DNA of 64,000 nucleotides from Bacteroidales bacterium UBA4360. GTDB taxonomy: Bacteria > Bacteroidota > Bacteroidia > Bacteroidales > UBA932. Below are positions 54,328 to 61,520 of the stretch, piece by piece (the first letter of the stretch is position 1; each line of letters begins with the position of its first letter). The DNA is taken from assembly GCA_002393945.1 (NCBI GenBank), contig DGSO01000011.1, positions 138,966 through 202,965 of the forward strand, read 5' to 3'. The position numbers and the translations under genes were made by a program. Under the pieces are notes generated by a model. It searched no databases and had not been told where the DNA came from. It was given only the letters and a program-made list of their open reading frames with translations.

Positions 54328-55571
54328 GCTTGTCCTACAATAAAGACATAATTGGTGGTAGCGGTTCCGCCGATATTCAGCATCATGGCGTTCCGGGCAC
54401 CGACCACCTGATATGTGCCGGCCTGGCCGCTTACCTGTTTATAAAGGTCCAGGAACATTCTGACGCCGGAAGCACCCACGGGGTGTCCGCACCCGATCAG
54501 TCCGCCCGAGGGATTGACCGGTTTTGCGCCATTCAGGGCAATCAGCCCGTTTTCCACGGCTTCGTATTCGCGTCCCGGCTCAGTGATTCCGAAGGCCGAT
54601 AAAGCCATGTACTCGCTGGACGTGAAGCAGTCATGTGTTTCGAAAACATCGATGTCCCCGACGGAGAGTTGCGCCCGGGCGTATGCATCCAGGCAGGTCT
54701 GCCGTGTCCATGGAAGGATATGCCCGCTGCCGGACATGGCGATTTTCTTGTCGAAGAGCAGGGGCGCGTTCCTGTGCCCGTACCCTTTCACAACCGGTTT
54801 GCCGGAGAGTCCGCGCTCCCGGATGTATTTTTCGGAACAAAGCAGCACGACCGCCGCGCCGTCGGTGACCTGTGAGCAGTCGGACACCCCCAGAAGCCCT
54901 CCGATGCAGGGATTTGACTCCGACCCACGGGCAGAGGCTTCCTCATAGCTCATGAACCATTTCCGGGTCTGCGCAAGCGGATTCCTTTTGGCATTGTCGT
55001 AGTTGAGGGTCGAAATCCGCGCGAGGTTGTCCAGGTAGCGGTCCCGGTCCAGGCCATATTTTTCTATCGTCGCCTGTGCCAGACGGCCGAACAATTGCGG
55101 GAAAGGATGGTCCAGGTCTTTGGCTTCTTTCTCGTAATAGGCGGCTCTGCCCAGAATGCCTGCGCACATGCGGTTGTCCACCGATTTCATAATCTCCCAC
55201 CCGGCCACGATGCATACGTCATACATACCTGCCAGGATGTGGGACATTGCCGCTTCAAGCGCAACGGAACCTGAAGCGCAGGCCGCTTCATATCTGGCTG
55301 ACGGTACGCCGTTAAAAGCGGGATGTACTTCCGTCAGGAACGCTCCCAGGTGGCCCTGGTCGATATAGCGTTCGGCCATGAAGTTCCCCACGAAGGCCGC
55401 TACACGGTTGTTGGCGTTCAGCCGCTGCAGTTCTTCGCAGCTGAAATCAGACGCTGCGAAACCGTCGGCCACTGCTTCCCGCAGAAGGGCGATCATGTTT
55501 TTCCCTTCTTTAGTCCAGTTCCGCTCGAAATCGGTCTGTGCGCCGCCCAGTATGTAAACTTTGTCGCTCAA
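54324..55571 (-). CDS. SCP2-type thiolase-like enzyme in a polysaccharide operon
   Basis: 415 residues. YEAACASGSVALEAA contains the nucleophilic C98; ETHDCF (residues 311-316) and GCGHPVGASG (361-369) are the other conserved blocks. MMLNIGGTATTNY replaces the CxGGG loop of ordinary biosynthetic thiolases, as in the SCP2/SCPx-like subgroup. It would condense two acyl-CoA units to a 3-ketoacyl-CoA, for example acetoacetyl-CoA. It lies between the acyltransferase (4-base overlap) and the dehydrogenase (adjacent), so expression is tied to amino-sugar synthesis. A role outside sugar acylation is possible but not suggested by the context. Confidence 0.88.
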   Translation of the reverse strand: MSDKVYILGGAQTDFERNWTKEGKNMIALLREAVADGFAASDFSCEELQRLNANNRVAAFVGNFMAERYIDQGHLGAFLTEVHPAFNGVPSARYEAACASGSVALEAAMSHILAGMYDVCIVAGWEIMKSVDNRMCAGILGRAAYYEKEAKDLDHPFPQLFGRLAQATIEKYGLDRDRYLDNLARISTLNYDNAKRNPLAQTRKWFMSYEEASARGSESNPCIGGLLGVSDCSQVTDGAAVVLLCSEKYIRERGLSGKPVVKGYGHRNAPLLFDKKIAMSGSGHILPWTRQTCLDAYARAQLSVGDIDVFETHDCFTSSEYMALSAFGITEPGREYEAVENGLIALNGAKPVNPSGGLIGCGHPVGASGVRMFLDLYKQVSGQAGTYQVVGARNAMMLNIGGTATTNYVFIVGQA

Positions 55572-56891
55572 TTAGTCTTTCGCTTTGAAAAAAGGACGGT
55601 AATCGTATTTTGAATTCCGATACTCGGACACGATGTGGTCTATGTCCGCATGAGACAGGAACGCATCGTCGAGCCGGCTCTTCAGCAGCGATGCAAGGTC
55701 CGTCACCCCGGCGAATGCATCCATCAGGGCAAATGGCGGGCACCAGGAATAACCGGTGGCCATCACGTCGTCGGCCACTTCCAGATTATACCCGACATGC
55801 TCTGCCGTGTACAATGCGTAAACAATGTATCGCAGGAGAAAGCCAAGGCAGATGTCTGCTTCCTGTGAGTGATTGTCTATCAGGGATTTGACAGCGTTTC
55901 CGTATTCGCCTTCCTTCAGGTATTTCTTCATCCTGATGGCAAAGGGGAACGAATAATTGATTACGTCCCGGTAGATGCCGGTCTTGATGTCATACACCAG
56001 TAGGCGCTTGGCTCCGGCTTCGTTCCGGAGCAGTTTGTAGAAACCTTCTCCGCTCTTGAGGCCCAGCCGCTTGTGGGATATCAAATCCGATACAAACCGG
56101 GGCAGTACAAATTTATCCCTGGCAAAATCGTCTGTATTGGCGTACAGGTTGTCCACGATGGCTTTGTGTACATCCAGCCCGACGAAATTCGATGTCAAAA
56201 TGGGCGGCATCGCACGACCGGTAAACGGCCCCAGAATGGCGTCTATGTAGTCGATTCCGCCGTTATCGGCATACCGCTGGGCATATTGAAGCGCTTCGTT
56301 CATGAAGCAGAAGCCGATACGGTTGCCCAAAAAGGCGGGGGAGTCCTTGCTTTCTGCAACGGTCCGGTGCAAAACCGAAGAAAGGTAGTTCTTCAGCGCG
56401 ATATAGGTTTCCTTATCCGAGTACCGCGTAGCAGTGAGTTCGCACAAGGTGAGCTGATACGGTGGATTGAACATGTGGACCCCGAAATAGTGTCCTCTCT
56501 TTTCTTCGGGGAGACAGGCTGCCAGGCGGGTAATCGACAAGCCAGACGAGCCGGTACACGCAATTGCATCCGGGCGCAGGCTTTTTCCGATTCGTTCCGT
56601 CATCTGGATTTTGAGCTCCAGGTTCTCTGCGGTGCTTTCAAATACCAGATCGGATTCTGCAACGCATTGTTCCAGCGAATCATAATCAACAGGGACCAGA
56701 TTGGTCATAATGCTGTGGGCCCTGACGGATTGGGCCGACCGCTCGGCGGCAAGGCGCGATTTCTCTTTCGTGCGGCTGACCATATAGACTTTGGCCCGCC
56801 CGAAAGAGGCAAATATGCCTGCCACGTTAGCCCCCATCGTGCCGTTGGCACCGACGACGGTAACGGTCTCTATTCTGAGTCCTTTCTCCAT
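55572..56891 (-). CDS. 3-hydroxyacyl-CoA dehydrogenase in a polysaccharide operon
   Basis: 439 residues from ATG 56891, which overlaps the upstream cupin gene by 22 bases. VTVVGANGTMG (G14, G17, G20) is the NAD-binding loop; HMFNPPYQLTLCEL holds the catalytic pair H139 and E151; the C-terminal helical domains follow (GNRIGFCFMNEA, KRLGLKSGEGFYK). It would reduce the 3-ketoacyl-CoA made by the neighbouring thiolase to the (S)-3-hydroxyacyl-CoA, as usual for the FadB-type fold. The extra 110-residue C-terminus is a second 3HCDH-like helical part. Confidence 0.88.
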   Translation of the reverse strand: MEKGLRIETVTVVGANGTMGANVAGIFASFGRAKVYMVSRTKEKSRLAAERSAQSVRAHSIMTNLVPVDYDSLEQCVAESDLVFESTAENLELKIQMTERIGKSLRPDAIACTGSSGLSITRLAACLPEEKRGHYFGVHMFNPPYQLTLCELTATRYSDKETYIALKNYLSSVLHRTVAESKDSPAFLGNRIGFCFMNEALQYAQRYADNGGIDYIDAILGPFTGRAMPPILTSNFVGLDVHKAIVDNLYANTDDFARDKFVLPRFVSDLISHKRLGLKSGEGFYKLLRNEAGAKRLLVYDIKTGIYRDVINYSFPFAIRMKKYLKEGEYGNAVKSLIDNHSQEADICLGFLLRYIVYALYTAEHVGYNLEVADDVMATGYSWCPPFALMDAFAGVTDLASLLKSRLDDAFLSHADIDHIVSEYRNSKYDYRPFFKAKD

Positions 56892-57292
56892 GCCAGAAAT
56901 TCCTGATAGTCCCGGATATAATCTTCTTTTTTGTATACGTCTGAGGCCAGAACCATGCACACGGCCCCGGAAGAGAAGTCGTTGAGATCTCTCCAGATGC
57001 CCGGCCTCACCAGCAGTCCCTCGTAGGGGCGGTTCAGGAAAAAGGTCCGTTTGAGATGGCCGTCGTCCAGGGTCACCTGGAAAGAGCCGCTGGCCGCGAT
57101 AATTAGCTGTGAAAGATTCTTGTGGGCATGTGCGCCACGGGAAGAGCCCCCCGGAACGTCGTACAGGTAATACACCCGCCGGGTGTCAAAAGGGAGCGAA
57201 CCGTCGTTTTCGACAACGGTGATGTTGCCCCTGCGCTCGCCTTTGATTTTGCCCAGTTCGATGACCGGACAGTCGTTTACGCTATATTTCAT
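56870..57292 (-). CDS. FdtA/QdtA-like dTDP-4-keto-6-deoxyglucose 3,4-ketoisomerase
   Basis: 140 residues from ATG 57292 (an alternative at 57322 adds 10 residues and lies inside the neighbour). A small cupin: YYLYDVPGGSSRGAHAHK holds the catalytic pair H55 and H57, and PGIWRDLNDFS is the C-terminal strand. It converts the 4-keto sugar to the 3-keto form that the aminotransferase needs. The supply gene for dTDP-4-keto-6-deoxyglucose (rmlA/rmlB) is not in the window. Confidence 0.85.
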   Translation of the reverse strand: MKYSVNDCPVIELGKIKGERRGNITVVENDGSLPFDTRRVYYLYDVPGGSSRGAHAHKNLSQLIIAASGSFQVTLDDGHLKRTFFLNRPYEGLLVRPGIWRDLNDFSSGAVCMVLASDVYKKEDYIRDYQEFLAWRKDSE

Positions 57293-57671
57293 GGATGTCG
57301 CGAACGTATTGGGCCGCATCATAATGCTCCGACGAGAGCACCATGGCGAGGGAATTGGTGGAAAAAATCCGGAACTCGTGCCAAATGCCCCGGGGGATGT
57401 ACAGCCCCTCGTAGGACCGGTTCAGATGAACGGTTTTTTCTTCGGCACCGTCCCAGAGATAAATGTCGAAGCTGCCGGACATGGCCACCACAAAATCGTC
57501 TGTTGCCCTGAGGGCATATCCTGCGCGGCGTTCGCCGCCTGGCACGTCATACAGCCAGTATGTGCGTTTGATGCGGAAGGGGATATGGTTGCACTCTTCA
57601 ATGAAGGACAGGTTCCCCCTTTCGTCAGGAATGACGGGCAGCTGGATGGTCTTGCAGTCTTGCAGCGTCAT
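57282..57671 (-). CDS. FdtA-like cupin lacking the catalytic His pair
   Basis: 129 residues from ATG 57671, which lies 2 bases past the OmpA stop. The same cupin fold as the next gene (TYWLYDVPGGERRAGYALR, then LYIPRGIWHEFRIFS), but the H-x-H pair is replaced by Y52 and L54 (AGYALR where the partner has GAHAHK). It is therefore probably not a working ketoisomerase by itself. It overlaps the intact copy by 11 bases, so the two are made together; a heterodimer with a catalytic and a structural subunit is possible. Confidence 0.82.
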   Translation of the reverse strand: MTLQDCKTIQLPVIPDERGNLSFIEECNHIPFRIKRTYWLYDVPGGERRAGYALRATDDFVVAMSGSFDIYLWDGAEEKTVHLNRSYEGLYIPRGIWHEFRIFSTNSLAMVLSSEHYDAAQYVRDIHEI

Positions 57672-57673
57672 GC

Positions 57674-58753
57674 TTACCACTGCCTGATTTCCACGCGGCG
57701 GTTGCGCTGGCGGCCTTCGGGTGTGTCGTTGGAAGCGACAGGACGGGAATAGCCGAATCCGTCAATGCTGATAAGAGAAGCGCGGGCTCCCTGGCTCACC
57801 AGGTAGTTCTTAACGCTCTGTGCGCGGCGCAGCGACAGGTTCAAGTTTGAGTCCCTTCCGCCGACGCTGTCGGTGTGGCCTTCCACAATGATGCCGTTGT
57901 CGGGGTGCTCCTTCATCCACTGCACCACTTCCAGAAGTTTTTCTTTGGCATCGGCACGGACTACGTCGCTGTTGGTGTCGAAGAGGGCCTCGGCGCTGAA
58001 GGTTGTGATTACCGGATGGTCGAGTTCGTGATTGCCGGTTTGGGTCCTGGAGAGGGGGTTCCTGCCCCTTTCAGAGGCGTTGTCGTGTTCGATGCGGTTA
58101 ACTGCGACGGTGTCGCGGACTGCCGGACGCGGTTCAGGCATCACCACCGTTACGGGCGCGGGATGTACGTTGATGACCGTGGGCTTCCTGACAGGCTTGC
58201 CCAGGTTGATGCTGAGGCCGATTGTGGCACTTAAGGTAAGTGCAGGGAAGCTCTTGGAATTCTCATAGATACGGCTGCTGTAGGTAGTGGTCTTGATGTC
58301 GGGGACGATGGCCATCCTCTTGGTGATGTAGAGGGGGAAGGCGATACCGGCACCACCGCCAAGAGCGCTGTTGTCGATTCTGGCCCAGCCCAGGTGGAGG
58401 TAGGGGATGATGTTGCGGTGGGCCCGGATGAGCATGTCGCCATGGACATATTCGTATCTCTTGTAGCCGAAGTCCGTGAATTTGTCGGAAATGGAAAGGC
58501 CCTGGAGACCGGCCCTGAATCCGCCCCAGTCACTGAACCAGTAGCCGAAATAGATATCATCGGCGATACCGGCGCCATTGTGGGAGGCTTCACGGGAGAC
58601 ATTGCGCTGACCGTCGAAGCCGAAGTTCATGCCGATTCCGGCACCTACGAACCAGCGGCTGTTGTCTTCAGTATTTTCCTGAGTATTTTCCTGTGCGCGG
58701 GCCGCGATACAAAGCGAGAAGAGGGCGGCTGCAATGAGTGCAATCTTTTTCAT
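57674..58753 (-). CDS. OmpA-family outer-membrane protein
   Basis: 359 residues with signal peptide (CIAARAQ). The first ~180 residues form a small beta-barrel (FVGAGIGMNFGFDGQ, YWFSDWGGFRAGLQG). The C-terminal domain IVEGHTDSVGGRDSNLNLSL-RRAQSV binds peptidoglycan, and FDTNSDVV is the first strand. It links the outer membrane to the wall. Being second in the polysaccharide operon is unusual. Confidence 0.92.
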   Translation of the reverse strand: MKKIALIAAALFSLCIAARAQENTQENTEDNSRWFVGAGIGMNFGFDGQRNVSREASHNGAGIADDIYFGYWFSDWGGFRAGLQGLSISDKFTDFGYKRYEYVHGDMLIRAHRNIIPYLHLGWARIDNSALGGGAGIAFPLYITKRMAIVPDIKTTTYSSRIYENSKSFPALTLSATIGLSINLGKPVRKPTVINVHPAPVTVVMPEPRPAVRDTVAVNRIEHDNASERGRNPLSRTQTGNHELDHPVITTFSAEALFDTNSDVVRADAKEKLLEVVQWMKEHPDNGIIVEGHTDSVGGRDSNLNLSLRRAQSVKNYLVSQGARASLISIDGFGYSRPVASNDTPEGRQRNRRVEIRQW

Positions 58754-58756
58754 GTG

Positions 58757-59446
58757 CTAAAACCTGTATAAAACTCCTACAGAAATCAATCCCCTAAGGT
58801 CGAGCGGGAAACCGCCGTATCCCTCGTAGTTTTCCGCCTGTTCGGTTGCGCTAGGCATGAGGCCGTTGTACTTGTCCGTATAGGCCTCTCCGCAGAGATC
58901 TCCGAAAATGCCGATATTGTCGGTGATATTGTATTCGAAAATAGCGCCCATGCGGAAACCGAACACCGTATTGGGGTCGCTCACGTCCTGCCATGGATGC
59001 TTGGAGTCCGTCATGTTGAAAGAATGGCCGAGTCCCAGGCCGCCGTACAGCTTGGCCCGGAAGAAGGTGGACAGGTCGGACAGGCCGTGGAGGTCCAGGA
59101 TGGCATCGGCAAAGACGTTCACGCTCTGGAAGGTGTAGGGATAGAATCCATGGGCCGAGGTGTTCTTGGTGTTGCAGGCGCCGGCGTTCTTGGCGTAGGA
59201 TGCGCTCAGACGCAGGCCAAGGATGTCGTTGACGTCATAACCGCCCACGAGACCTGCCTGGTAGGTGATCAGTCCGAAGGTCTTTCCGTTTTCCTTGTAG
59301 GAGAAATAGTTCTCATATATGTTGAGCATCGGCCCTGCTTGAAATCCTACGTAAAAACGGCCTTCGTGGCTGTGTTTTATCTGCTGTGCTGAGGCCATGG
59401 CACAAGTCAGAAGGAGGGCAAGCGTTACACCGGCAAGTCTTTTCAT
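58757..59446 (-). CDS. outer-membrane beta-barrel protein
   Basis: 229 residues from ATG 59446, which gives a clear signal peptide (MKRLAGVTLALLLTCAMASAQ). The rest is a series of amphipathic strands with aromatic girdles (FYVGFQAGPMLNIYENYF, YAKNAGACNTKNTS) ending in VLYRF, the usual terminal Phe. It has no recognised enzyme motif; possibly a surface anchor or transporter for the polymer. It is the first gene after the operon promoter. Confidence 0.8.
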   Translation of the reverse strand: MKRLAGVTLALLLTCAMASAQQIKHSHEGRFYVGFQAGPMLNIYENYFSYKENGKTFGLITYQAGLVGGYDVNDILGLRLSASYAKNAGACNTKNTSAHGFYPYTFQSVNVFADAILDLHGLSDLSTFFRAKLYGGLGLGHSFNMTDSKHPWQDVSDPNTVFGFRMGAIFEYNITDNIGIFGDLCGEAYTDKYNGLMPSATEQAENYEGYGGFPLDLRGLISVGVLYRF

Positions 59447-59488
59447 ATACCTTTTTTCTTGATAATAATTCAAAGTACGGCTCCGCCG

Positions 59489-59512
59489 CTGGGACTGTCG
59501 ATTACATCCCAG
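59489..59512 (-). other. hairpin in the 5' leader of the polysaccharide operon
   Basis: CTGGGA (59489-59494) and TCCCAG (59507-59512) are inverse complements around a 12-base loop. It lies in the roughly 100-base leader between the predicted start of transcription (about 59546) and the first ATG (59446), where an UpxY-type factor would load. Confidence 0.45.
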
Positions 59513-59549
59513 AAAGCGAGGTTATGGAAATCCATATCCATTTCGAGCG

Positions 59550-59580
59550 CAAAATTACAGTTTCGTTACCAAAAATGCAA
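59550..59580 (-). promoter_or_regulatory. promoter of the long polysaccharide operon
   Basis: On the minus strand TTG (59580-59578), 20 bases, then TAATTTTG (59557-59550), a match to TAnnTTTG. The leader to the first ATG would be about 100 bases. No flanking long inverted repeats were seen that would make it an invertible promoter. Confidence 0.6.
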
Positions 59581-59610
59581 GAATAAAGCGGTAAAATGGC
59601 AAAAAAATGC

Positions 59611-59618
59611 TACATTTG
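59611..59618 (+). promoter_or_regulatory. -7 box of the sugar transferase/upxY promoter
   Basis: TACATTTG matches TAnnTTTG and lies 14 bases before the ATG at 59633, so the leader would be very short. No good -33 TTTG is seen at the right distance, so the call is tentative. Confidence 0.45.
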
Positions 59619-59632
59619 TAAGTTCTAAGAAT

Positions 59633-60955
59633 ATGAAAAGGCAGAATATTTTATTGTTTTCACTTGTACAGGACATTTTGTTGTCCTTATTGGCTTCTTT
59701 GGTATCCATTCTCGTCATCCGGTGGATATCAGAGCCCATACCAGGCTATACCGCCATCGTGCTCAAGTGGCTGGCGGCCGCCCTTGTGGGAACCGTCCCC
59801 GGAATTCTTATTTCCGGTTGCAGCCATGATGTGAAAAAATATGCGACGGTAAGGTCCATCGCCCGGGTGATAGCGGCCATCCTCATCAAGGAGGCCGTCC
59901 TGGTTGTGGCGCTGGTTGCCGGTTTTGTCCATTTTCCGCAGACGCCCCAATATGTGCTGCTCATGCTCATGGACTTCATTCTCACCGTCGGCGCCTTGTC
60001 GTATATTCGGGTGGCATCCCGGCTTCTGTCCGGGCGCGGCCCCAATCCTTCAGAGATGGCCTCGCGCAAGACAGCGCTGGTGGCCGGCACTGACTGGATT
60101 GCCATTAATCTTGCTTCAGAACTGGAAAAGGACGGCTACGATGTCGTCGGCCTGCTTTCCCGGCGGCCGGAAATGAACGGCCGTGTCATCATGGACTACG
60201 TGGTGTACAGCTGCCAGTCAGACGACGACCTTGACAAGCTGCAGTGGCGTTTCGGCGGAGTGGACGGCATTTTCTTTCCCCGCAGCCTCGTTGAAAAGAA
60301 AAAGGATCCGTCGGCAGCCGGAGAAGCGGAGAAACACGATATTCCCCAGCGCGACAGGATGTCGCTGATGGGCCATGCCATCAAGCGCGGCATGGATATC
60401 GCCATGTCTGGCGTGCTCCTGCTTATTTTCTCGCCGGTTATTGCGCTCTGCGCTTATTTTATCAAGCGTGAAGACGGCGGTCCTGTAATCTATGCCCAGG
60501 AGCGCATCGGCCGTGGCGGAAAACCATTTTATATTTATAAATTCCGCTCCATGCGCACCGATGCAGAGGCTTCCGGGACTCCGGCGCTCTATTCCGGCGA
60601 CGACGATCCCCGCCTCACCCGCGTGGGCCGTTTCCTCAGGACCCATCACCTGGACGAGCTTCCCCAGCTGTGGAATGTTTTCAAGGGGGATATGTCCTTT
60701 ATCGGCTACAGGCCGGAGAGGCGCTATTACATTGACCAAATCAGGCAGTACAATGCCAGGTACGATTATCTGTTCCAGATTCGGCCCGGTGTAACCAGCT
60801 ACGCCACCCTGTACAACGGGTACACGGATACCATGGAAAAAATGCTTACCAGGCTGGATTTGGATCTTTACTATCTAAGGAATCATACCATTTGGTTCGA
60901 CCTGAAAGTGCTCGGGCTCACATTCCTGAGCATTGTCAGCGGCAAAAAGTTTTAA
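59633..60955 (+). CDS. initiating undecaprenyl-phosphate sugar-1-phosphate transferase (WcaJ-like)
   Basis: 440 residues from ATG 59633; the longer frame from 59459 covers the regulatory region and is not used. Four to five membrane helices at the N-terminus, a Rossmann-like middle part (ALVAGTDWIAINLASELEKDGYDVVG) and a C-terminal Bac_transf domain: KRGMDIAMSGVLLLI, YKFRSMRTDAE, HHLDELPQLWNVFKGDMSFIGYRPE. It loads the first sugar phosphate of the repeat unit onto undecaprenyl phosphate. It is divergent from the main polysaccharide operon and sits 11 bases before the upxY-like gene. Confidence 0.92.
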   Translation: MKRQNILLFSLVQDILLSLLASLVSILVIRWISEPIPGYTAIVLKWLAAALVGTVPGILISGCSHDVKKYATVRSIARVIAAILIKEAVLVVALVAGFVHFPQTPQYVLLMLMDFILTVGALSYIRVASRLLSGRGPNPSEMASRKTALVAGTDWIAINLASELEKDGYDVVGLLSRRPEMNGRVIMDYVVYSCQSDDDLDKLQWRFGGVDGIFFPRSLVEKKKDPSAAGEAEKHDIPQRDRMSLMGHAIKRGMDIAMSGVLLLIFSPVIALCAYFIKREDGGPVIYAQERIGRGGKPFYIYKFRSMRTDAEASGTPALYSGDDDPRLTRVGRFLRTHHLDELPQLWNVFKGDMSFIGYRPERRYYIDQIRQYNARYDYLFQIRPGVTSYATLYNGYTDTMEKMLTRLDLDLYYLRNHTIWFDLKVLGLTFLSIVSGKKF

Positions 60956-60966
60956 CGGCGGCGGCC

Positions 60967-61473
60967 ATGGCAGAAGCGAATGCATATTGGTTTGTGGCAA
61001 AGACTCGCCACGGAGCGGAGCTGGGAGTAAGGAACCAGCTCTCCCGGCTTGGCGTGGAAAGTTTTGTCCCTACCAGGCTTCGCCGCGCCACCCGTGGCAG
61101 GGGAATGGTTGAAGAACCGCTGCTCACCAGTTTCGTGTTTTTGCGCGCCTGCAAGGCCGATGCTCTCAATCTCGTCCACAATTACGGCGTAAAAGCCAGC
61201 CTTGTCAACGACTGTGCCACCCGTCAGCTAATGTTCGTGTCCGACAAATGCATGGAGGATTTCCGGCGCGTATTGGAGGCTTCAATTGAGGAAGGCGGTC
61301 TGATTGACAAGCCTCTCGCCATCGGAGAGAAGGTCCGCGTCATCCAGGGAGCACTCAAGGGCGTGGAAGGAAATGTGTTGGAATTACAGGGCAGAATTTA
61401 TGTGGTAGTGGGGCTTCTGAACTGTCTTTTTGCTCGTGCCAGGGTCCCTAGGGCCTGGCTGGAAAGAGTCTGA
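60967..61473 (+). CDS. UpxY/RfaH-like NusG-paralogue antiterminator
   Basis: 168 residues from ATG 60967. The N-terminal NGN domain (YWFVAKTRHGAELGVRNQLSRLG, VEEPLLTSFVFLRA) and a C-terminal KOW domain (GEKVRVIQGALKGVEGNVLELQGR) match the specialised NusG paralogues that stop premature termination in capsule operons. In Bacteroides fragilis these are the first gene of the operon they control; here the gene lies on the opposite strand and follows the initiating transferase. Confidence 0.88.
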   Translation: MAEANAYWFVAKTRHGAELGVRNQLSRLGVESFVPTRLRRATRGRGMVEEPLLTSFVFLRACKADALNLVHNYGVKASLVNDCATRQLMFVSDKCMEDFRRVLEASIEEGGLIDKPLAIGEKVRVIQGALKGVEGNVLELQGRIYVVVGLLNCLFARARVPRAWLERV

Positions 61474-61500
61474 TAATCAGCCGATTATCTTCTTGTTGTT
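61472..61500 (+). terminator. intrinsic terminator after the upxY-like gene
   Basis: GATAATC (61472-61478) pairs with GATTATC (61483-61489) across AGCC, followed by a T-rich run (TTCTTGTTGTT). It starts within the stop codon of the gene. Confidence 0.6.
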
Positions 61501-61520
61501 TCAAAATCGAAGTAACAAAA

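Noticed and set aside
59447..59632. Invertible capsule promoter
   Set aside because: I looked for long inverted repeats flanking the promoter and found only short palindromes; no recombinase gene is nearby.
59459..59632. N-terminal extension of the sugar transferase from ATG 59459
   Set aside because: The extra 58 residues cover the intergenic regulatory region, include both promoters, and lack the hydrophobic start seen from 59633.
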